Of a DNA stretch of 64,000 bases, positions 1-9,361 are shown piece by piece. Under the pieces are notes generated by a model that did not search any database, was not told the DNA's origin, and saw only the letters and a program-made list of their open reading frames with translations. The position numbers were made by a program, and so were the translations under genes. Location: positions 43,189 to 107,188 of the forward strand of contig CAJXLO010000001.1 of assembly GCA_913056525.1 (NCBI GenBank). The letters run 5' to 3'. Each line of letters begins with the position of its first letter. The stretch's first letter is position 1. Source of the DNA: an uncultured Psychroflexus sp. (GTDB lineage Bacteria; Bacteroidota; Bacteroidia; Flavobacteriales; Flavobacteriaceae).

Positions 1-2
1 CA

Positions 3-437
3 CAGGAACTCGCTGATAAATTTGCGGACAAAGAAGGAAGAAGACCCCGGATAATGATCGCAAAAATGGGACAAGATGGTCATGATCGCGGGGCTAAAGT
101 GGTAGCGAGCAGTTATGCTGACCTTGGTTTTGATGTTGATATTGGACCTTTGTTCCAAACGCCTAATGAAGCTGCGAAACAGGCCGTTGAGAACGATGTC
201 CATATCTTGGGCATATCATCGCTGGCAGCCGGTCACAAGACCTTAGTGCCTAATGTGATCAATAGATTAAAGGAATTAGGCAGAGAAGATATCATGGTTA
301 TCGTAGGTGGAGTAATTCCTACTAAAGATTATGACTTCCTTTTTGATGCTGGTGCGGTAGCAGTATTTGGACCAGGCACAAAAATCAGTGAAGCGGCCGT
401 GGAACTGCTGGAAATATTAATAGACGAAGAGTCCTAA
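3..437 (+). CDS. methylmalonyl-CoA mutase C-terminal B12-binding domain (5'-truncated by window edge)
   Basis: Frame is open from base 3 ([35 protein letters not shown]...). DGHDRG cobalamin-binding motif and GGVIP. Confidence 0.93.
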   Translation, partial: QELADKFADKEGRRPRIMIAKMGQDGHDRGAKVVASSYADLGFDVDIGPLFQTPNEAAKQAVENDVHILGISSLAAGHKTLVPNVINRLKELGREDIMVIVGGVIPTKDYDFLFDAGAVAVFGPGTKISEAAVELLEILIDEES

Positions 438-446
438 ACAAATAAC

Positions 447-1331
447 ATGAGCAAAGCGAACACGCGTTCCATGTTGCCTGAGGGCAGCCTGAAGCAAAAG
501 AATATCATCGTAACCGGTGGTGGCAGTGGACTTGGTAAGTCCATGAGCCAATATTTCCTCCACTTAGGAGCTAATGTAGTCATCACCTCAAGGAATCATG
601 AAAAATTAGAAACAGCAGCCCAAGAGCTCAACAAACAAGAAAAAGATGGAAAATGTATCGCCATTAGTTGTGATGTGAGGAATTATGATGATGTGGTGAA
701 GATGTATGAAAATGCAAAGCAGCAATTAGGTAGCATCGACATATTGATGAACAATGCGGCCGGTAATTTCATCTCACCTACGGAAAGATTATCCTCCAAT
801 GCATTTGATACCATAATCGATATCGTACTCAAAGGTTCCAAGAATTGCACGCTAGCCGTAGGAAAAGACTGGATCAAAGAACAAGAGAAAGATAAGTCCA
901 TTCTTAATATTGTAACAACCTATGCCTCGACCGGATCTGGTTATGTTGTTCCCAGTGCGAGCGCAAAGGCCGGAGTACTCGCCATGACGCGGTCATTAGC
1001 TGTAGAATGGGCAAAATATGGCATCCGTCAAAATGCCATTGCGCCAGGTCCTTTTCCAACAAAAGGAGCCTGGGACAGATTGTTGCCTGGAGAGCTCAAG
1101 GAAAAGTTCGACCTTGCCAGGAAAGTTCCATTAAAACGCGTGGGCGAACATCAGGAACTGGCTAATCTTGCTGCTTATCTCGTATCTGATTTTTCCGGTT
1201 ATATCAATGGAGAAGTAATCACGATAGATGGTGGCGAATGGCTTAAAGGTGCCGGTCAGTTCAATATGCTGGAGGAAATCCCTCAGGAAATGTGGGACAT
1301 GCTGGAAGAAATGATCAAGAGCAAGAAATGA
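447..1331 (+). CDS. SDR family oxidoreductase (2,4-dienoyl-CoA reductase-like)
   Basis: TGGGSGLGK Rossmann motif, NNAAGN, C-terminal GEVITIDGGEWL. Confidence 0.88.
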   Translation: MSKANTRSMLPEGSLKQKNIIVTGGGSGLGKSMSQYFLHLGANVVITSRNHEKLETAAQELNKQEKDGKCIAISCDVRNYDDVVKMYENAKQQLGSIDILMNNAAGNFISPTERLSSNAFDTIIDIVLKGSKNCTLAVGKDWIKEQEKDKSILNIVTTYASTGSGYVVPSASAKAGVLAMTRSLAVEWAKYGIRQNAIAPGPFPTKGAWDRLLPGELKEKFDLARKVPLKRVGEHQELANLAAYLVSDFSGYINGEVITIDGGEWLKGAGQFNMLEEIPQEMWDMLEEMIKSKK

Positions 1332-1470
1332 TCAATGAATTCTAATATTAAGAATTAATCAGAAAATGAATGCTGAAAAAACATTAGGAGTTTTAATATA
1401 TAGGTCTTATGATCTTGAAATGTGTATCATGATCAAAAAATTCTTATTTTTCCCAAGTTTGATCAAGGCT

Positions 1471-1500
1471 TTGATCATGTAATAATTAATCGTATTTTTG
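1471..1500 (+). promoter_or_regulatory. putative Bacteroidota-type promoter for parAB (TTG-N19-TATTTTTG)
   Basis: TTG at 1471-1473 and TATTTTTG at 1493-1500 match the TTG/TAnnTTTG consensus, 21 nt before the parA ATG. Confidence 0.6.
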
Positions 1501-1521
1501 AGCTCCTAATTTTAATGATCC

Positions 1522-2286
1522 ATGGGAAAAGTAATTGCTATTGCTAATCAAAAAGGTGGCGTTGGTAAAACGACGACCGCTGTGAATTTAGCAGCCGCAT
1601 TAGGTGTTCTGGAAAAGAAAGTATTATTGATAGATGCCGATCCGCAGGCCAATGCAACATCTGGCCTGGGCTATGATGTGGAAAGTGTGGAAAAAGGAAC
1701 CTATCAACTCCTGGAACACTCAGTTGATGTTAAGGATGCCATCGTAGATACTTCATCACCTGGATTAAAGCTTATTCCGGCACATATAGACCTTGTTGCT
1801 ACGGAAATAGAGCTGGTGGAACAGGAAGAGCGTGAATCCATGCTCAAAAAGGCGATTCAGCCTATTATTGAGAGTTTTGACTATATCTTCATTGATTGTG
1901 CTCCTTCACTGGGCTTATTGACCCTTAACGCACTTACAGCAGCTCATTCGGTCATCATTCCCATTCAATGCGAATATTTTGCCCTGGAAGGATTAGGAAA
2001 GTTATTAAACACTATTAAAAGCGTTCAAAAATTACACAATAAAGAGTTGGATTACGAAGGCATGTTATTGACCATGTTCGATTCCAGGTTGAGACTGTCC
2101 AATCAGGTAGTAGAAGAAGTAGAAAAGCACTTTGAAGAAATGGTCTTCAAGAGTGTCATTCAGCGTAACGTAAGATTAAGCGAGGCGCCCAGCTATGGAG
2201 AGAACATCATAAAATATGATGCTACTTCAAAGGGAGCTAACAATTATTTGAGCCTGGCAGAAGAAATAATAGAAAATAATAAATAG
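1522..2286 (+). CDS. parA: ParA/Soj family chromosome-partitioning ATPase
   Basis: MGKVIAIANQKGGVGKTTTAVNLAAAL deviant Walker A; DADPQANATSGLG. Confidence 0.95.
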   Translation: MGKVIAIANQKGGVGKTTTAVNLAAALGVLEKKVLLIDADPQANATSGLGYDVESVEKGTYQLLEHSVDVKDAIVDTSSPGLKLIPAHIDLVATEIELVEQEERESMLKKAIQPIIESFDYIFIDCAPSLGLLTLNALTAAHSVIIPIQCEYFALEGLGKLLNTIKSVQKLHNKELDYEGMLLTMFDSRLRLSNQVVEEVEKHFEEMVFKSVIQRNVRLSEAPSYGENIIKYDATSKGANNYLSLAEEIIENNK

Positions 2287-2289
2287 GAT

Positions 2290-3186
2290 ATGGCGAAGAA
2301 AGGACAAAAGAAAGCTTTAGGCAGAGGTTTATCCGCCCTATTAAAAGATCCTGAGAATGATATTACATCAGCTGAAGACGAGAACGCTAACAAAGTAGTA
2401 GGTAATATCGTTGAACTTGAGCTTGATGCCATAGAAGTAAACCCGTTCCAGCCCAGAAGTAGTTTTAGCGATGAAGCTCTGGATGAGCTGGCGTCTTCCA
2501 TCAAAGAGCTTGGGGTTATCCAGCCGATTACGGTCAGAAAATTAGATTTCAATAAATTCCAGTTAGTATCTGGCGAAAGAAGGTTCAGAGCAAGCAAGAC
2601 CGCAGGGCTGGAAACCATTCCTGCATTTGTTCGTATAGCTAATGACCAGGAAACCCTGGAAATGGCACTGGTGGAAAACATCCAACGTCAGGACCTGGAC
2701 CCTATTGAGATCGCGCTTTCCTACCAAAGACTGATCGATGAAGTGCAACTTACTCAGGAATCCCTGAGCGAACGCGTGGGGAAGAAAAGGTCCACGATAG
2801 CCAATTATCTACGATTACTTAGACTGGACCCGATCATCCAGACCGGTATGCGGGACGGACTTTTAAGCATGGGACATGGAAGAGCGCTCGTCAATATCGA
2901 AGACCATGAACATCAACTAGAGATATACGAACGCATCATCAAGAACAAATTATCGGTCAGGGCAACTGAAAAGCTGATCCAGGATTATAAAGAACCAAAG
3001 AGCGAGAGCAAAAAAGAAGATCCTTTAACCCTAGATCAAAAGCGAGCACTGAAGGACATTAAGGAAAGTCTGGGAGCAGATATTTCCATAAGGTCGACCA
3101 AAAAAGGCAATGGAAAGATCATCATTCCGTTTTCATCAGAAGAAGACCTGAAACGATTAGAACATTTACTGACCAAAGATGATTAG
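2290..3186 (+). CDS. parB: ParB/RepB/Spo0J family partition protein
   Basis: LGRGLSALL, NPFQPR, GERRFRA, ENIQRQDL; directly follows parA. Confidence 0.95.
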   Translation: MAKKGQKKALGRGLSALLKDPENDITSAEDENANKVVGNIVELELDAIEVNPFQPRSSFSDEALDELASSIKELGVIQPITVRKLDFNKFQLVSGERRFRASKTAGLETIPAFVRIANDQETLEMALVENIQRQDLDPIEIALSYQRLIDEVQLTQESLSERVGKKRSTIANYLRLLRLDPIIQTGMRDGLLSMGHGRALVNIEDHEHQLEIYERIIKNKLSVRATEKLIQDYKEPKSESKKEDPLTLDQKRALKDIKESLGADISIRSTKKGNGKIIIPFSSEEDLKRLEHLLTKDD

Positions 3187-3733
3187 AATTAGCCTGCTTG
3201 TGTTGTTTTGCGCTTTTAATAGTATGGCGCAGGATTCTGACCTTAAGATATCCGAAGATAAAGATGATGTTTACGCTTATCAGGAACAAGATCCACTGAG
3301 GCCAGCCAAAGCCGCTTTCTACTCAGCCATCGTTCCAGGACTCGGTCAATTCTACAATAAGAGCTACTGGAAGATTCCTGTTGTGTATGCTGCACTTGGG
3401 ACAACACTATACTTTTACATAGATTATACGAACGAATACAATCGATACAGGGATGCATTGAAACAAAGATTCGCTGGTAAAGAAGATGAATTCCAGGGTC
3501 TTATCTCCACAGAAGGGCTCATCAATGCGCAAGATCAGTTCAGAAGGAACAGAGATCTTTCTTTGTTAAGTGTAATCGCTGCCTATGTGCTGAATATCGT
3601 AGAAGCCAATGTTGATGCCCATTTGAAGCAATTCAACATCAATAAGGACCTGAGCGTTTCCCCGGATGCGCAACCCAATATATTCCATGGAGGAATGGAC
3701 TACACATTTACCCTAAAAATTAATTTAGATTGA
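3179..3733 (+). CDS. DUF5683 domain-containing protein
   Basis: Signal peptide, then AFYSAIVPGLGQFYNKSYWKIPVVYAALG; typical position between parB and dapB in Flavobacteriia. Confidence 0.8.
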   Translation: MIRISLLVLFCAFNSMAQDSDLKISEDKDDVYAYQEQDPLRPAKAAFYSAIVPGLGQFYNKSYWKIPVVYAALGTTLYFYIDYTNEYNRYRDALKQRFAGKEDEFQGLISTEGLINAQDQFRRNRDLSLLSVIAAYVLNIVEANVDAHLKQFNINKDLSVSPDAQPNIFHGGMDYTFTLKINLD

Positions 3734-4455
3734 TGAAGATACTATTATCCGGTTACGGTAAAATGGGAAAGACTATTGAAAGAATAGCTAGTAATAGGAA
3801 GCACGAAGTTGTTCACAAGCTAAACAGTACTCCTACTGGACCTCAGCTGCAGGAAGTTGACGTCGTTGTAGATTTCAGTACTCCAGATGCGGCCTTTATC
3901 AATGCTAAAACTGTAATAGAGAGCAAAAAACCCATTGTAATGGGAACCACAGGATGGCGATCCTATTACGATAACATCGAAGAACTTGTGAAGCAAAATA
4001 ATGGAAAGTTCTTATATGCAGCTAACTTTAGTATCGGTGTCAATTTGTTCTTCCGCTTGAACCAGGAGCTCGCAAAATTGATGCATCCTTATCAAGGTTA
4101 TAAACCTTACTTACATGAAACCCACCATACGGAAAAATTAGATGCGCCCAGCGGTACAGCGATCCATTTAGCTGAAGAGCTGGTCGATAAAAAATTGGTC
4201 AACAATTGGAAATACCCCAGCAAAAAAGCCAATGCGGGTGAACTTCCAGTAGATGCACACAGACAAGAAGATGTAAAAGGAATACACGAATTGTCCTATG
4301 AATCTGACATTGACTGTATAAGTATCAAGCACGAAGCAAAAACTAGGGATGGCTTTGCTCTGGGTGCGGTCATAGCCGCTGAGTGGCTTTATCAGCAACA
4401 AAACACGGGTGTTTATACTATGCAGGATGTACTGCAAGAACCTATAAAATATTGA
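3733..4455 (+). CDS. dapB: 4-hydroxy-tetrahydrodipicolinate reductase
   Basis: ILLSGYGKMGKTIE, VVDFSTPDAA, ETHHTEKLDAPSGTA. Confidence 0.95.
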   Translation: MKILLSGYGKMGKTIERIASNRKHEVVHKLNSTPTGPQLQEVDVVVDFSTPDAAFINAKTVIESKKPIVMGTTGWRSYYDNIEELVKQNNGKFLYAANFSIGVNLFFRLNQELAKLMHPYQGYKPYLHETHHTEKLDAPSGTAIHLAEELVDKKLVNNWKYPSKKANAGELPVDAHRQEDVKGIHELSYESDIDCISIKHEAKTRDGFALGAVIAAEWLYQQQNTGVYTMQDVLQEPIKY

Positions 4456-4458
4456 TCT

Positions 4459-6033
4459 ATGAGTCTTACAGGTTGGTTATTGTTTTTTATCATCGTTCAG
4501 GTCGTTCATTTTGGAGGTACCTGGAAACTATATCAAAAAGCCGGGCGAAAAGGATGGAAAGCTGCTGTTCCGGTCTATAATTCGATCGTTCTGATGCATA
4601 TCATCAACAGACCCTGGTGGTGGACCTTATTGTTGTTCATTCCTGTGGTCAATTTGATCATGCTACCAGTCATTTGGGTAGAGACGATCCGCAGCTTTGG
4701 TTTCATGTCCAGAAGGGATACGGCATTGGTCATACTGACCTTAGGGTTTTATATTTATTATATCAATTATACCAATAAAGGTCAATACAAAGGTAATAGA
4801 AGCATTCAGGCACGTTCTAAGCTCGGCGAGACCATAAGTTCGCTTCTATTTGCCGTCGTGGCCGCCACCATCGTCCACACCTATATCATGCAGCCATTTA
4901 CCATTCCTACGCCTTCATTGGAAAAATCATTGCTGGTAGGTGACTTCCTTTTTGTGAGTAAGTTCCATTACGGTGCCAGAATTCCCAGGACAGCGGTTTC
5001 TTTCCCCATGGTCCATGATACCATTCCGCTGATCAAGACCAAATCCTATCTCAATGACCCACAAATTCCCCATTTACGATTACCTGGCTTTGAGTCGATA
5101 GAAAGGAATGATATCGTAGTTTTCAACTGGCCTACGGACACGGTTCGAATGTTCAGAGACCGATCAGGTAGACATTATGACAAACCTATCGATAAAAAAT
5201 CGAATTATGTCAAAAGATGCGTGGGCATCGCGGGTGATTCCCTAAGGATAAAGGATGGTGTGGTGTTCGTCAATGATGTTCCCTTACAATTACCAGAAAG
5301 AGCTGATATTCAGCGTGCCTATCTTGTTAAAGGAAAGGGAAAAGGATTTAGACCTAGATGGCTTAGGGAGAGATATGGCATTTCAAGTCAGATACGCTAC
5401 GAAGATAAGAGCCAAAACTTATACAGGTTCATGGGCATTTCAGAAGAAAGCCTAAAAAAGTTCAGGAACCATCCTAACGTTGCGTCCATTACTCGCTATT
5501 ACAGACCACGTTCCTATAAGAATAACAAAATTTTCCCGAACAATGGAAAAGTAAACTGGAACATTGATCAGTTCGGTCCGATCTATATTCCGGAGAAAGG
5601 AAAGACCATTCCATTAACGCCTGAGAACTTCAGTGTATACCAGCGATTAATAGAAGTTTACGAAGGAAGTGAAATGGGAATAAGCAATGATCTCAGCCTT
5701 GAAGGAGATCAGGTCTTGCTTAATGGTGAGGTCATTGATACTTACACATTTAAGCAGGATTACTACTGGATGATGGGCGATAATCGATACAATAGTCAGG
5801 ATAGTCGTTTCTGGGGTTTTGTCCCGATGACGCATATCGTTGGGAAGCCCGTATTCATATGGTTAAGTATAGATACGGCCGCTGAGGGATTATTGAGCAA
5901 GATCAGATCAAACCGTGTGTTTACAACGGTAAGCGGTGAAGGCCAGCGCGTTTCATATTTCCCTTATTTTGCCATTGCTGTGGTATTATTCTTAGGATAT
6001 CGATATTATAGAAAACGCAAGAAAACAGAGTAG
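4459..6033 (+). CDS. lepB: signal peptidase I with DUF5684-like N-terminal membrane region
   Basis: QPFTIPTPSLEKSLLVGD, KRCVGIAGDSL, MMGDNRYNSQDSRFWGFVP. Confidence 0.94.
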   Translation: MSLTGWLLFFIIVQVVHFGGTWKLYQKAGRKGWKAAVPVYNSIVLMHIINRPWWWTLLLFIPVVNLIMLPVIWVETIRSFGFMSRRDTALVILTLGFYIYYINYTNKGQYKGNRSIQARSKLGETISSLLFAVVAATIVHTYIMQPFTIPTPSLEKSLLVGDFLFVSKFHYGARIPRTAVSFPMVHDTIPLIKTKSYLNDPQIPHLRLPGFESIERNDIVVFNWPTDTVRMFRDRSGRHYDKPIDKKSNYVKRCVGIAGDSLRIKDGVVFVNDVPLQLPERADIQRAYLVKGKGKGFRPRWLRERYGISSQIRYEDKSQNLYRFMGISEESLKKFRNHPNVASITRYYRPRSYKNNKIFPNNGKVNWNIDQFGPIYIPEKGKTIPLTPENFSVYQRLIEVYEGSEMGISNDLSLEGDQVLLNGEVIDTYTFKQDYYWMMGDNRYNSQDSRFWGFVPMTHIVGKPVFIWLSIDTAAEGLLSKIRSNRVFTTVSGEGQRVSYFPYFAIAVVLFLGYRYYRKRKKTE

Positions 6034-6037
6034 ATCA

Positions 6038-6688
6038 ATGTCAAGAAGGAAGCCGTTGTTCGTTCCCTGCTACTTTGGTCCTATTGATCAATTTGCATAT
6101 ATAGTACAACATGATAGTATTTTATTTGAATCATCAGAGCACTATCAAAAACAATCCTTCCGTAATAGGCAGGAAATATCATCAGCGAACGGCAAGTTAA
6201 AATTGAGCATACCTATCAAGCATATCCCAGGTAAGAAGAACACACATCAAGTTTTGAAGGACGTAAGGATAGAAAATGATTTTAAGTGGCAAAAAGAACA
6301 TTTCAGATCGATGCAGATCGCTTATCAGACCGCTCCTTTCTTTGAGTTCTTTGAAGATGATCTACGGCCACTTTATCAAACAAACTATACGTATCTAATG
6401 GATTTTAATCTAGCCTGTTTTGATACTTTGTGCCATATCCTGGATTTGCCAATCGCTTATGAGACTACGCAAAGTTATTCGCTACAAAAAGATGACCATA
6501 TAGACCAACGGAATTTAGCAGAAGCGAAACGAGCGCCAAGCCTGGCAATGGAAGAATACGATCAGGTGTTCATGGAAAGACATGGTTTTATGAGCAATCT
6601 AAGTATCCTCGACCTGGTATTCAATTTAGGGAATGCATCCACTGCTTATTTAAAAGCCCTGACTAAAGGGAAAGATCTGCGCTTATAG
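6038..6688 (+). CDS. WbqC family protein
   Basis: YFGPIDQFAYIVQHDSILFESSEHYQKQSFRNR; follows lepB. Confidence 0.85.
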   Translation: MSRRKPLFVPCYFGPIDQFAYIVQHDSILFESSEHYQKQSFRNRQEISSANGKLKLSIPIKHIPGKKNTHQVLKDVRIENDFKWQKEHFRSMQIAYQTAPFFEFFEDDLRPLYQTNYTYLMDFNLACFDTLCHILDLPIAYETTQSYSLQKDDHIDQRNLAEAKRAPSLAMEEYDQVFMERHGFMSNLSILDLVFNLGNASTAYLKALTKGKDLRL

Positions 6689-7688
6689 GATAATGATCGG
6701 ATAATTCCACATCGTAATTCTTAAAATCGGTAACTTGGATGTTCTTATCATCCGTTAGGATAAAATCTATCCTTAACGGGATGAAATCAAAATCGAAGGT
6801 CTTACCATAACCACTGCCTCGCTCTATAAAAGCATCGGTAAAACCTTCTTTGATAAGCTTATCATATAAGTAAGAATAGCTCGTATTGTTCAGATCGCCC
6901 GCTATTATTGTAGGATGAGGACTTTCCTGTAGACTTTCTTGTAACAATTGGAACTGCTGCACCTGTTTCTTAAATGACGATCCCATCCTGCCGATAAGCT
7001 TTTTCTGGTCCTGAGAACCTATAGTATTCACATCAGGTTCCAATTTTAATGATTCAAAGTGAACGTTATATATCCTAAGGGTATCTTCTTGCTTGAGAAT
7101 GTCCGCATAGATGATATTGTTCGATGTATTAGGAAAGGCTAATGAACCTGTCGAAGTAAAGGGATATTTACTATAAATGGCCAGGCCATTATGTTTTTGC
7201 CCTTTTTTGTGTTTAATGAACTTATGCGGGTACTTATCATCCACATGGAACTTATTATGCTCATAAAAATCCTGGAATACAGCAATATCAGGCGATTCTG
7301 ATAGAATAAAAGTTTTAATCTTTTGCGGTATGTCCTTTTTGTTCATCCATTCATAAATATTAAAATGCCTAACATTGAAGCTCATCAACTGAAAACTTTC
7401 CTTGCCTTTTAAGGGTTTGTTCCCAATAACAAAAATCGACAGGATGACATCGTAACCTATGATAAGGACGATCAGCGAAAGCAATAACTGTTTTTTAAAC
7501 TTTAAAAGCCAGTAGAAAAGAAAGAAAAGGTTCGTTATCAGTAGTATAGGCAATCCTAAACTAATGGATGCCAGTTCCGGAAAATGAACAGGTGAAAAGT
7601 ATCTCAGTCCATAACCTATCAATAACAATACGCTACAAAGGATGTTTATAATATAAATGAACTTATCGATCCAATTGAGATTCTTCAT
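6663..7688 (-). CDS. endonuclease/exonuclease/phosphatase family protein
   Basis: MSFNVRHFN, GDLNNTSYS, RIDFILTD, SDHYPISADL motifs. Confidence 0.88.
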   Translation of the reverse strand: MKNLNWIDKFIYIINILCSVLLLIGYGLRYFSPVHFPELASISLGLPILLITNLFFLFYWLLKFKKQLLLSLIVLIIGYDVILSIFVIGNKPLKGKESFQLMSFNVRHFNIYEWMNKKDIPQKIKTFILSESPDIAVFQDFYEHNKFHVDDKYPHKFIKHKKGQKHNGLAIYSKYPFTSTGSLAFPNTSNNIIYADILKQEDTLRIYNVHFESLKLEPDVNTIGSQDQKKLIGRMGSSFKKQVQQFQLLQESLQESPHPTIIAGDLNNTSYSYLYDKLIKEGFTDAFIERGSGYGKTFDFDFIPLRIDFILTDDKNIQVTDFKNYDVELSDHYPISADLSL

Positions 7689-7697
7689 GGAGGCGAT

Positions 7698-8615
7698 CTA
7701 AATGTCTTTCCCGGCATCAAAGAGAAAATCTTTCTCCTCCTTGGTTAGACTATCGTAGCCGCTCTTACGCAACATATCTAATATTTCATCTACGCTTTTC
7801 TGTTTTTCTGTCCGGTTGACGGTTGATGTACTACTTTTTTTCTTGGCATTGCTTTTTGCTTTCTTGGCTTTGTTCTTATACACGGTCTTCATTTTAGGTT
7901 TGCTCTTACTGCTCATAAGATCGCTTAGATAATCAAATGAAGTGGTAACGAACCGTCCAATGTCATTACCTTTGGTCAGTTGTTGTGTATAGGTGTATCC
8001 GATCAAAGCACCACCGATGTGCGCCAGATGACCGCCGGCATTACCCAAAGGGATTTGAGCTACGTCCAAACCAACGAAAAAAACCGCTATCCACCATAAT
8101 TTCACATTGCCGATCAATATTAATCTTACGCTGTAGTTCGGTACCTGTGTGGCTATTCCTACAAGTACTGCCATCACAGATGCTGAAGCCCCTATCAGGT
8201 AAGATTCTCCCACGGATGAGAACGCTGGGAAAAGGTTATAGCTTAACATATAGATCAAAGCTCCTGAAATAGCCCCTAAAATATAATAGTTTAATAATCG
8301 TTTTGGCGAAAAGAAGGTAAGGAATATCTGTCCAGAGAAGTACAGAATGATCATATTGAACAAAATATGGAAAAATCCGCTGTGCATGAAAGCATAGGTG
8401 ATGATCGTCCATGGTTTGATAATAAATTCTCCTATTTCTTTTGGGAAAACCAACCATTCTACAAAAAAATCAGTATTGATCTGCATCAGAAAACCTATGG
8501 TTCTTGATAAATACATCAATATCAACATGACCACATTGATAGCGATCAATTTCTCAAGCATTGTCGCTGTTGCGTATCTGTATTTGAGTTGTTGTTGCCA
8601 ATCCATCAGTTCCAC
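7698..8615 (-). CDS. rhomboid family intramembrane serine protease
   Basis: HSGFFHILFNMIILYFSG, GASASVMAVLVG, HLAHIGGALIGY. Confidence 0.9.
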   Translation of the reverse strand: MELMDWQQQLKYRYATATMLEKLIAINVVMLILMYLSRTIGFLMQINTDFFVEWLVFPKEIGEFIIKPWTIITYAFMHSGFFHILFNMIILYFSGQIFLTFFSPKRLLNYYILGAISGALIYMLSYNLFPAFSSVGESYLIGASASVMAVLVGIATQVPNYSVRLILIGNVKLWWIAVFFVGLDVAQIPLGNAGGHLAHIGGALIGYTYTQQLTKGNDIGRFVTTSFDYLSDLMSSKSKPKMKTVYKNKAKKAKSNAKKKSSTSTVNRTEKQKSVDEILDMLRKSGYDSLTKEEKDFLFDAGKDI

Positions 8616-9361
8616 CTATTATTGTTCAATTCATTCTTCTTCCAGTACCACATGGTTATAAAACCGATAACCGCACCTCCGATATGTGCCCAATATGCTG
8701 TATTGGATGGTCCTAATATCGTATTTCCCGATAAGGCTGAATATACATTGAGCAAGAAATAACCTCCTATCAAATATTTTGCCTTTATCGGTATGGGTAT
8801 GAATATAATAAATAATGGCATATTAGGATAAACAACGGCAAACGCAGCCAACACACCAAAGATCGCGCCAGATGCGCCCACCATAGGCGTGATATAGGAG
8901 CTTACCAATTGTTCAGTAGCACTTCGGGGAATATCAGAACTTATTTGTATCTTATTACCTACCCTTTCTGTGTAAGCGATCACTTCTTTTATCTCGGAAA
9001 TACTATAACCAGCGTCTATATATGTATTGAACGCTTCATTATAGTTCAAGTAACTGAACAATATCTGTAAACCGGCTGCTCCCAGTCCAGCGGTCAAATA
9101 AAGGAAAATAAAGCGATTTTGTCCCAAATATTGTTCTAAGACGCTTCCAAATATGAACAATGCGAACATATTGAAAAGGATGTGTGAAAATCCTCCGTGC
9201 ATGAACATATGGGAAATGATCTGCCAATACTCAAAATTAGGATGTTCTGGAAACCAAAGGGCAAAATATTTGTAGGCGAAGTCACCGATGAACTGTGTGC
9301 CGAAAAAGAACAGGACATTGATGATCAATAGCGATTTTACCGTTTCAGTTAATCTTGACAT
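8606..9361 (-). CDS. rhomboid family intramembrane serine protease
   Basis: HMFMHGGFSHILFNMFALFIFG, GASGAIFGVLAAF, YWAHIGGAVIGF. Confidence 0.92.
   Translation of the reverse strand: MSRLTETVKSLLIINVLFFFGTQFIGDFAYKYFALWFPEHPNFEYWQIISHMFMHGGFSHILFNMFALFIFGSVLEQYLGQNRFIFLYLTAGLGAAGLQILFSYLNYNEAFNTYIDAGYSISEIKEVIAYTERVGNKIQISSDIPRSATEQLVSSYITPMVGASGAIFGVLAAFAVVYPNMPLFIIFIPIPIKAKYLIGGYFLLNVYSALSGNTILGPSNTAYWAHIGGAVIGFITMWYWKKNELNNNRWN

Noticed and set aside
683-901. Short antisense ORFs in the ORF track (e.g. 683-901 -, 2244-2681 -, 10740-11135 +, 13769-14110 +)
   Set aside because: They lie opposite strongly supported coding genes and their translations show no family motifs; treated as shadow ORFs.
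1332-3186. Classical parS site near parAB
   Set aside because: No TGTTTCACGTGAAACA-like 16-mer seen in the window; the only CACGTG noticed (about 17189, within the maltokinase gene) lacks the flanking arms.
4459-6033. Unusually long (524 aa) signal peptidase I
   Set aside because: Extended LepB with N-terminal membrane region and large insert is typical in Bacteroidota.
7698-9361. Two adjacent rhomboid proteases as a new system
   Set aside because: Tandem rhomboids upstream of mutL are a common Flavobacteriia arrangement.
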